DNA of 34,199 nt from Mesorhizobium sp. M7A.F.Ca.US.006.01.1.1. GTDB lineage: Bacteria; Pseudomonadota; Alphaproteobacteria; Rhizobiales; Rhizobiaceae. Made by a program: the position numbers and the translations under genes. The notes beneath the pieces were generated by a model, which saw nothing but the letters and a program-made list of their open reading frames with translations, searched no databases and was not told the origin of the DNA. This document shows positions 15,112 to 20,939 of the stretch, one piece after another. The DNA is taken from contig NZ_RZQL01000041.1 in assembly GCF_003997935.1 (NCBI RefSeq), positions 1 to 34,199 on the forward strand, in the 5' to 3' direction. Within the stretch, counting starts at the first letter, position 1. Each line of letters starts with the position of its first letter.

Positions 15112-15954
15112 TCAGCCGAGACGAAGGATCAATTCGACGGGTGCGAGAATGCCGCCTTCAAGCGCGGCGGTGAGATTGGCGATCTTGGTGCGGGCGTTCT
15201 CGCCCATGACGAGGCCGACGCCGGGCGGCGGCTTCCTGCCTTCCGCTTGCGCGGCGGCCATCTGGGCACGCACAGTGGCGAAGAATTCGATGGCAAAGGC
15301 GCCGCGTGGCCGCTCAGCGGTCACCGAGAACCCCGCAGCCGTCGCCGCCGAGCGATAGTCATCCGGCGCGGCAACGAAGGACATGGCTTCATCAGTTGCC
15401 CATGGCAGCGGGTAGGTCAGCGCGCCGGCTTTCAGCCGCATCACATCATAGACGGCAAAAACGCCGCCAGGCTTGAGCACGCGAGCAGTCTCGCTCATCA
15501 GCTTCGCCTTGTCTGCAAGGTTCATGCCGACATGCAGGATGACAGCCGCATCGAAGCTGGCATTCTTGAATGGCATGTCCAGCGCGCTGCCTTGCACGAA
15601 GCGCGTCTTGCCGGCCAATCCGGTTCGCTTCGACAGGCTGGTCGCGATATCGACATAGCTCTGCGTCAGGTCGATGCCGGTAACGTCAGCTCCGACGCTG
15701 TTGGCGACAAAGCGGGCCGGACCACCGATCCCGGATCCGATATCGAGAAGCGCGGCCGCAGGCTTCAGCCCCATTTGATCGATGAGTTCCCTGGTGGCGG
15801 CCACACCGCCAATGTGGAACTCATCCACAGCCTTGAGATCGCTGGCACGCAGATTGGCAATTTCCACACCCGTATCGGCGAGCGCGGCAAGGATCCGCTG
15901 CTCAAGGCCCAATATGTCGTAGTGACGGGCGATGCCCGGTTCCACCGTGGCCAT
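15112..15954 (-). CDS. SAM-dependent methyltransferase inside the preT-preA operon
   Basis: This 280-aa class I methyltransferase has SAM motif I LLDIGSGIGGPARFVA (about 89-104), acidic VTGIDLTQSYV after beta-2, and motif IV-like FDAAVILHVGMNLADK, then RVLKPGGVFAVYDV. The GSGIGGPAR form resembles sarcosine/dimethylglycine and tocopherol-type small-molecule methyltransferases. An N-terminal helical part (HYDILGLEQRILAAL) and a C-terminal region with PPPGVGLVMG complete it. It lies 5 bases after preT and 12 before preA, so it is surely co-transcribed with them. No methyl transfer is part of the known reductive pyrimidine pathway; the substrate is unknown. Confidence 0.88.
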   Translation of the reverse strand: MATVEPGIARHYDILGLEQRILAALADTGVEIANLRASDLKAVDEFHIGGVAATRELIDQMGLKPAAALLDIGSGIGGPARFVANSVGADVTGIDLTQSYVDIATSLSKRTGLAGKTRFVQGSALDMPFKNASFDAAVILHVGMNLADKAKLMSETARVLKPGGVFAVYDVMRLKAGALTYPLPWATDEAMSFVAAPDDYRSAATAAGFSVTAERPRGAFAIEFFATVRAQMAAAQAEGRKPPPGVGLVMGENARTKIANLTAALEGGILAPVELILRLG

Positions 15955-15959
15955 GATCC

Positions 15960-17315
15960 TTATCCCTGCATGAGACTCCTGTTGATACTCTCCGCCGCGT
16001 CGCGGCCCTGCGCGACTGCCGAGACAGTCAGGTCGTCGCCGCCAAAAATGCAGTCGCCGCCGGCCCAGACCCTGGCCAGCGAGGTGCGCCCTTCGGCGTC
16101 GACCTTGATGCGGCCGGCTTCGAGATCGATCGACGCACCGCTGCCGTTGAGGGCTGCCGGTACAAAACTCTGGCCGATCGCCTTGAACACCTGGTCGGCA
16201 ACGAGCGTCAGCGTCTCGCCGGTGCCGGCAAGCCTGTCGCCGTCGAGCGCGGTGTATTCGAGTTCGACGGCGGTGACCTTGCCGCCTTCGGCGATCACCC
16301 GCTTCGGCTGCAGCCAGTGGCGGATGCTGACGCCGTTGGCTGCCGCCAGATCCTGTTCGAATTCGGAAGCATTCATGTGCTCCTGGCCGCGCCGGTAGCA
16401 GATCGTCACCTCCTCGGCGCCGAGCAGCTTCGACTGTACCGCGGCGTCGATGGCTGTCATGCCGCCACCGATGACGACGACGCGGCGGCCAACCGGCAGG
16501 CCGGAAAGGTCGCTGGCCTGGCGCAGTTCGGCAATGAACTCGACCGCGTTGGTGACGCCGTCGGCGTCCTCGCCATCGGCACGCAGCGCATTGACGCCGC
16601 CAAGACCCATGCCAAGAAACACCGCATCGTAATTGCGGATCAGATCCGACAGCTGATAGTCGCGGCCGAGCGCCTTGCCGTTCTGGATGTCGATACCGCC
16701 GATCGCGGTCACGTAGTCGACTTCGGCCTGGGCGAAATCGTCGACGCTCTTGTAGGCGGCGATGCCGTATTCGTTGAGGCCACCGGCCTTCGCGCGCGCC
16801 TCCAGGATGGTCACGTCATGACCATGGCGAGCGAGCCGGTGCGCGGCGGCAAGGCCGGCCGGCCCGGCGCCGACCACCGCGACCGTCTTCCCGGTCGGCT
16901 CGGCGCGCGGATAGAACTGCTTGTTCTCGCCCATGGCGACATCGGTGGCATAGCGCTGCAGGCGGCCGATCTGCACCGGCTTGCCTTCCGCCACCTCGCG
17001 CACGCAGACTTCCTCGCACAGCGTCTCGGTCGGGCAGACGCGGGCGCACATGCCGCCCAATATGTTCTGGTCGAAGATGGTCTTGGCCGAACCGATCGGA
17101 TTGCCGGTCGAGATCTGGCGGATGAACAGCGGAATGTCGATCGAAGTCGGGCATGCATTCATGCACGGCGCGTCGTAGCAGAAATAGCAGCGGTCGGATT
17201 CAACCAGCGCCTCGTGGTGGTCGAGCGGTGGGTGCAGGTCGGAAAAATTGTCCGCGTACTGGTCGGCCGAGAGCCTGCCGCCCGCAATGCCTTCCCTGAA
17301 TTGGCCTTCTGGCAT
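15960..17315 (-). CDS. preT: NAD(P)-dependent oxidoreductase, PreT subunit of dihydropyrimidine dehydrogenase
   Basis: This 451-aa flavoprotein passes electrons from NAD(P)H through FAD and iron-sulfur clusters to PreA. The N-terminal domain has GltD-like cluster cysteines CYFCYDAPCMNACP (about 43-56) and CARVCPTETLCEEVC (about 90-104). The FAD motif VAVVGAGPAGLAAAHRLARHG is near 145-165 and the NAD(P) motif VVVIGGGMTAIDAA follows in the middle. ATG at 17315 is chosen because gggga lies 6-7 bases upstream; a longer frame to GTG 17354 has no ribosome site. It is the first gene of the operon and has a RutR-like operator about 50 bases upstream. Confidence 0.93.
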   Translation of the reverse strand: MPEGQFREGIAGGRLSADQYADNFSDLHPPLDHHEALVESDRCYFCYDAPCMNACPTSIDIPLFIRQISTGNPIGSAKTIFDQNILGGMCARVCPTETLCEEVCVREVAEGKPVQIGRLQRYATDVAMGENKQFYPRAEPTGKTVAVVGAGPAGLAAAHRLARHGHDVTILEARAKAGGLNEYGIAAYKSVDDFAQAEVDYVTAIGGIDIQNGKALGRDYQLSDLIRNYDAVFLGMGLGGVNALRADGEDADGVTNAVEFIAELRQASDLSGLPVGRRVVVIGGGMTAIDAAVQSKLLGAEEVTICYRRGQEHMNASEFEQDLAAANGVSIRHWLQPKRVIAEGGKVTAVELEYTALDGDRLAGTGETLTLVADQVFKAIGQSFVPAALNGSGASIDLEAGRIKVDAEGRTSLARVWAGGDCIFGGDDLTVSAVAQGRDAAESINRSLMQG

Positions 17316-17364
17316 CGTCAGTTCCCCATGTTTTCTTTTGGGGAAGGCTAGCACGTTTTATTTT

Positions 17365-17380
17365 TTTATCAATTGGTCAA
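17365..17380. promoter_or_regulatory. Candidate RutR-type operator upstream of preT
   Basis: TTTATCAATTGGTCAA (minus strand TTGACCAATTGATAAA) matches TTGACCAnnTGGTCAA at 12 of 14 fixed positions. On the minus strand its TTGACC could double as the -35 hexamer of the preT promoter, so bound repressor would block RNA polymerase. Confidence 0.6.
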
Positions 17381-17412
17381 TTTTCGGCGCAAGTCACTGA
17401 AAAGGCTCGACA

Positions 17413-17439
17413 ATAACATGATTTTTTTACTCATGTTAT
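17413..17439. promoter_or_regulatory. 9-bp inverted repeat in the preT / hypothetical gene intergenic region
   Basis: ATAACATGA (17413-17421) and TCATGTTAT (17431-17439) are exact reverse complements around a T-rich 9-base spacer. It lies in an AT-rich island between preT and the divergent small gene at 17562, nearer preT (98 bases upstream of its start). It is probably an operator; its owner is unknown. The rest of the 17381-17561 gap shows nothing else clear. Confidence 0.45.
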
Positions 17440-17561
17440 GGGTGATCTGTTGCGCCTCAAAGAAGACGAGCGCGACAGCCCCAAGCAGCGAACTGTTCGA
17501 AGCTCCCGGGGAATGATAGGCGCTTGAGCACGATGCGCGGCTTCATTCAATGGAGAAGGCG

Positions 17562-17972
17562 ATGACCGATGACAGGGAGACGGTTCACCGGTGGGAGCCT
17601 GTGGAAGATTTACCTTTGGCTGCCTGTCAGGTGTGGCGTCTGCGGTCAGACAACTACTTCGAGCTGACCGTCGAAGGCGACTTTTTTGTCGGCACGTCCG
17701 AACGAACCCTGAAAATCGACTTTCATGGAGTGCAGGTCCTTTCGGCTCACAACGATATGCTGGGCCTGGCCCATGTCCGCGATGGCGACACGATCCCGCT
17801 GGAAGATTCTGGCGCCCAAATCACCTATCGGTGGCACATCCTGCGGGTGGAGAACTCGCATTGGTTGCGATCAATCCCAGGCCCGACAGACGACTGTTCG
17901 CATTTTCTGTTGCTCAGCCTCGAATGCACAGTTGAGGTCATTGCTCGTGAAGCCATAGCTTCTTGGATCTGA
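17562..17972 (+). CDS. Hypothetical protein, 136 aa
   Basis: The protein starts MTDDRETVHRWEPVED. ATG 17562 is chosen because ggagaa lies 6 bases upstream; an in-frame ATG at 17550 has no ribosome site. It is soluble, with alternating beta-type segments (YFELTVEGDFFVGTSERTLK, GVQVLSAHNDML, AQITYRWHILRVENSHWL) and acidic and aromatic residues; no signal peptide, membrane segment or metal motif is evident. It is divergent from preT and convergent with the frameshifted ChaC gene. GC content is a little below its neighbours. I do not recognise a family. Confidence 0.65.
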   Translation: MTDDRETVHRWEPVEDLPLAACQVWRLRSDNYFELTVEGDFFVGTSERTLKIDFHGVQVLSAHNDMLGLAHVRDGDTIPLEDSGAQITYRWHILRVENSHWLRSIPGPTDDCSHFLLLSLECTVEVIAREAIASWI

Positions 17973-18009
17973 GCACCACGCCACAGCTTTCCGGTCAGCG
18001 AGACAGGCC

Positions 18010-18751
18010 TCAGCTTGGTGAAGGCCCGTTCTGATCAGGGTGCAGTCTGGGAGCGGCATCAAGGGTGCCACCATGGATCGAGCGGATCTCCTCCGCCACC
18101 AATTCCTGCAACCGCCACAGATTGCGGTCATGGATGCCGAATGCTTCGAGATGGCTGACCGTGTTGTAGAGATATTCGGCGCCGGATCCGATATGTCCGC
18201 AGGCTCTGGCCAGCACCCTCGCCACTCTGTCCAGCGGCTGGTTCAGCGACGTTCCCCTGCCCTTCACGGCCGACCCAGAAGCCGAGCGCTCGCAGCGTAC
18301 CTTGCGGCGTATGCACCGGCAGCCAGCGGACCGTCTCGATGCTTTCGTGGTCGCTGATCTCGCGCCGCAGCAGCCTTTCGATCTGCGCCGGCTTCTCGCC
18401 CTCCGGCAAGCGATAGATCACCCCGTTGCAGCGTCCGCCCCGTTCGAGCGCCATCATCAACCCCGGCTGCTCGGCGCTGCCGCGCCACCGCACCATGTCG
18501 AGGCAGAAGGAGCGGTGCCAGCCAAAGGCCGTGGCGAGCTGTTGCTCGACCGACTCGAATTCCGGCTTCCAGATCAGCGACCCATAAGCGAATACCCAGA
18601 GCGGCCCCTCATCGGCCTCCTTGGACAGCCGCAAGGCAAGGCTTTGAAAGTCCTCGTCGTTCATGTCTGTCCAGCTCGGATCCGGGCCGGGATCGGCCTC
18701 CTCCCGATGGCACAGTGCGACAAGCTCGGGCGTGAGCGACATCAAGCGCAT
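18010..18751 (-). pseudogene. ChaC-type gamma-glutamylcyclotransferase with a frameshift
   Basis: Two overlapping frames together make one ChaC-like protein of about 246 aa. The first, from ATG 18751 (gagggg 9 bases upstream), carries VFAYGSLIWKPEF (the YGSL motif), FGWHRSFCLDMVRWRG and GGRCNGVIYRLPEGE, and reads correctly to LGFWVG. The conserved C-terminal part (LDRVARVLARACGHIGSGAEYLYNTV, IHDRNLWRLQELVAEEI) lies in the next frame (to 18010). Removing one base near 18264-18268 restores GFWVGRKGRGTSLNQPL. The enzyme would cleave glutathione to 5-oxoproline and Cys-Gly. The C-terminal reading frame is otherwise intact, so the lesion is either very recent or a sequencing error. Confidence 0.8.
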
Positions 18752-18916
18752 GGACGACAACCCCTCATCACCGCAGAGAAATCGAAAACCTGCGCTCGCG
18801 CAACCAGGGAACGCCTGGCGCGCATGTCCATTGTTGTCCGGGCGGTGTCGGATTTCCGTCGTGAGGATCGTCCTATGATGGACGACGATCACGCATGAAA
18901 GGTGAGGAGACCGAAA

Positions 18917-19693
18917 ATGCCAAAAGCCCCGATGCCCTTCTTCTGGTACGAATTGATGACATCAGATCTCGACGCCGCCGAGGCGTTCTATTCCAAAGTG
19001 GTCGGCTGGAAGGCGCAGCCTTTCGACGTGGCGCCGGGCATGCCGCGCTATGTCGTCATGAATGTGGGCGAACGTGGCGTCGGCGGCCTGATGACCTTGC
19101 CCGAGGATGCCGCCAAGATGGGCATGCCGCCCGCCTGGCTCGGCTATATCGACACCAGGGATGTCGACGCTGCCACGGCATCGCTGGAGAAAGCCGGCGG
19201 CACCGTCCACCGCCAGCCCGACGACATTCCGGGCGTCGGCCGCTTTGCCGTTGTCGCCGATCCGCAAGGCGCGACCTTCATGTTCCTGCAGCCGAACGGC
19301 CCGGACCAGCCTGTCGTGCCGGCCGGCACGCCGGGCCACATCGGCTGGCACGAGCTCTACACCAGCGACTGGAAAGCCGCGTTTGATTTCTATTCCGAGC
19401 AGTTCGGCTGGGTCGACGCCGGCGATTTCGACATAGGCCCGATGGGCACCTACCAGACCTTTACGGCCGGCCCCGAATCCGGCGGCGGCATCATGAACAA
19501 GCCGGAGCAGATCCCGGTGCCGGTGTGGCAATTCTACTTCAACGTTGCGGCCATCGACGCGGCGGCCAAACGGGTCACCGACAATGGCGGCAAGATCCTG
19601 ATGGGGCCGATGGAGGTCCCCGGCGGCAGTTGGGTCGTGCAGTGCCAAGACCCGCAAGGCGCGCATTTCGCCTTGATGGCGCCGGTCCGCTGA
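18917..19693 (+). CDS. VOC-family protein with two glyoxalase-like domains
   Basis: This 258-aa protein is made of two vicinal-oxygen-chelate repeats. Domain 1 is about residues 1-125 (FFWYELMTSDLDAAEAFYSKVVGW to FAVVADPQGATFMFLQPN). Domain 2 is about 135-257 (GHIGWHELYTSDWKAAFDFYSEQFGW to WVVQCQDPQGAHFALMAPVR). The repeats match each other clearly, including the DPQGA segment. Family members include glyoxalases, dioxygenases and resistance proteins, and many are uncharacterised like this one. ATG at 18917 is preferred, with gaggaga 6 bases upstream. It is divergent from the ChaC-like gene. Confidence 0.88.
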   Translation: MPKAPMPFFWYELMTSDLDAAEAFYSKVVGWKAQPFDVAPGMPRYVVMNVGERGVGGLMTLPEDAAKMGMPPAWLGYIDTRDVDAATASLEKAGGTVHRQPDDIPGVGRFAVVADPQGATFMFLQPNGPDQPVVPAGTPGHIGWHELYTSDWKAAFDFYSEQFGWVDAGDFDIGPMGTYQTFTAGPESGGGIMNKPEQIPVPVWQFYFNVAAIDAAAKRVTDNGGKILMGPMEVPGGSWVVQCQDPQGAHFALMAPVR

Positions 19694-19775
19694 CCGTGAT
19701 AAGGCACCGCCGACACAAAGCGCGGGCTTTCATCGGACCACCGATGAAGGCCTCTACCCCTGCCTTGGCGCCGTC

Positions 19776-20264
19776 TCATTCCGGCGCCAGCACCGCGACC
19801 TTCAGCTCCGCCTTTTTCGCGCCGCTGAACTGGACGGTGGCCGGGCCGGGGGCAAGCTTGAAGCGCACGCTCTTGCGGATGCCAGGGCATGTTTTCACGC
19901 CACTATAGCCAGCCGACTTGATGGCCTGGCCATCCTGGATGACATCGATCCAGGCCTCGCCCGAGAGACTTATCTGGATGGCTCCCTCGGACGGCACCTC
20001 CACGCTGGCGACGGCCCCAAATGTATCAGATGCCGGCGCACGTTCCGGCGCCACCGCAAAACCGGCTTTCTCTACCGGCACCAGCGTCAGGTCCGCAGCC
20101 GCACCAATCGCCAGCGCCGCTCCGGACGGCGTTGCCGGTGCCGCGGCAAACAGGGTCTGCTCCCGCGTCACCGGCCACTTGAAGGCCTCACATCCGGCGT
20201 CCTCGGCCATGGCGAAGCTGGTGCCTGCAAGGATTGCGAAGAGGCTGATGGCGACTTTTTTCAT
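19776..20264 (-). CDS. Secreted hypothetical protein
   Basis: This 162-aa protein has a clear Sec signal peptide (MKKVAISLFAILAGTSFAMA, cut after about residue 20). The mature part is beta-rich, with two cysteines (EDAGCEAFKWPVTREQ and VKTCPGIRKSVRFKL) that could form a disulfide in the periplasm, and repeated small-residue stretches (IQISLSGEAWIDVIQDGQ, ATVQFSGAKKAELKVAVL). The upstream in-frame extension to 20327 lacks a signal-like start and is rejected; the ribosome site of the chosen ATG is weak. It is divergent from the second DoxX gene. I do not recognise a family. Confidence 0.7.
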   Translation of the reverse strand: MKKVAISLFAILAGTSFAMAEDAGCEAFKWPVTREQTLFAAAPATPSGAALAIGAAADLTLVPVEKAGFAVAPERAPASDTFGAVASVEVPSEGAIQISLSGEAWIDVIQDGQAIKSAGYSGVKTCPGIRKSVRFKLAPGPATVQFSGAKKAELKVAVLAPE

Positions 20265-20290
20265 AGCAAAGGGAACCCACACTTCTAGAA

Positions 20291-20306
20291 TGTACGCATT
20301 AGTACA
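20291..20306. promoter_or_regulatory. Interrupted palindrome TGTAC-N6-GTACA
   Basis: A perfect 5+5 dyad lies 27 bases upstream of the secreted hypothetical gene, in the shared intergenic region with the second DoxX gene. It is a plausible operator; no regulator is assigned. Confidence 0.35.
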
Positions 20307-20360
20307 ACCATAACGATAGAAATGCAACCCTTGCGGGAAAAATATGAACGCTCAAACTGG

Positions 20361-20384
20361 GGAACATTCCAATCACCGATTGTT
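20361..20384 (+). promoter_or_regulatory. EcfG-type promoter upstream of the second DoxX gene
   Basis: GGAAC (20361-20365), 16 bases, GTT (20382-20384) fits the alphaproteobacterial general-stress promoter. It points at the DoxX gene 77 bases downstream. Confidence 0.5.
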
Positions 20385-20461
20385 GACGGCAGGCCATGGG
20401 AAGTGAATGGTCCATTCCCGGGCGATAATCTATGGCCGGGCGGATTGAAAATGGAGTCACT

Positions 20462-20854
20462 ATGAAGCTTTTCGAAAGCCTCTCCAGATACCAGCCGCAG
20501 GCACTCGGCGTGTTGCGCATCATGACCGCGCTGCAGTTCATCGAGCATGGCAGCCAGAAACTGTTCAACTTCCCCGTCAGCGCCGATCCCCATGCCCTTT
20601 CCGGGCTGACCACGACCGCCGCCATCCTCGAATTCGCCGGCGGCATCTTGCTGACGCTGGGCCTGCTAACGCGGCCCGTGGCATTCCTTCTGGCCGGCGA
20701 AATGGCGATCGCCTATTTCATGGCGCACATGCCGCGCGACTTCTTCCCCGTCAACAATGGCGGCGATTCAGCGATCTCGTTCTGCTTCATCTTCCTCTAT
20801 CTGGTGTTTGCCGGCGCCGGCGCCTTCGCGCTGGACAACCGCCGCAGCGCCTGA
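20462..20854 (+). CDS. DoxX-family membrane protein (second copy)
   Basis: This 130-aa inner-membrane protein has the DoxX start LGVLRIMTALQFIEHGSQKLF and about four hydrophobic segments (including TTTAAILEFAGGILLTLGLL, PVAFLLAGEMAIAYFMAHM, AISFCFIFLYLVFAGAGAFAL). The ATG at 20462 has ggag 5 bases upstream and is preferred over an in-frame ATG at 20432. It differs clearly from the DoxX protein at 11975-12352 (it has the HGSQKLF and HMPRDFFPVNNGG motifs of the other DoxX branch). An EcfG-type promoter precedes it, suggesting stress induction. Exact function is unknown. Confidence 0.87.
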   Translation: MKLFESLSRYQPQALGVLRIMTALQFIEHGSQKLFNFPVSADPHALSGLTTTAAILEFAGGILLTLGLLTRPVAFLLAGEMAIAYFMAHMPRDFFPVNNGGDSAISFCFIFLYLVFAGAGAFALDNRRSA

Positions 20855-20875
20855 CGCCGGAAAGAGGATGCGGGC

Positions 20876-20910
20876 CTAGAGCAATTCTAGGAAAAGTGTG
20901 AAGCGGTTTT
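20876..20910. repeat. Fragment of a rhizobial dispersed repeat
   Basis: The stretch starting ctagagcaattctagg and ending aagtgtgaagcggtttt resembles the start of a short repeat that I recall as very frequent in rhizobial intergenic DNA. Only this fragment is present. The assignment is from memory and would need a genome search. Confidence 0.5.
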
Positions 20911-20939
20911 GAGGCGCATCGGCGAAGCCGAAGCGCCTC
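20911..20939. terminator. Hairpin between convergent DoxX and FAD oxidoreductase genes
   Basis: GAGGCGC and GCGCCTC enclose an inner stem CGGC-gaa-GCCG, together one long hairpin. It covers the stop codon of the minus-strand gene and lies 57 bases past the DoxX stop. No U-run follows on either side, so it is at best a weak or factor-dependent terminator. Confidence 0.45.

Noticed and set aside
13822..16398. 858-aa plus-strand open frame opposite preA, the methyltransferase and preT
   Set aside because: It crosses three recognised minus-strand genes and their gaps; no recognisable domain. Shadow of high-GC codon use.
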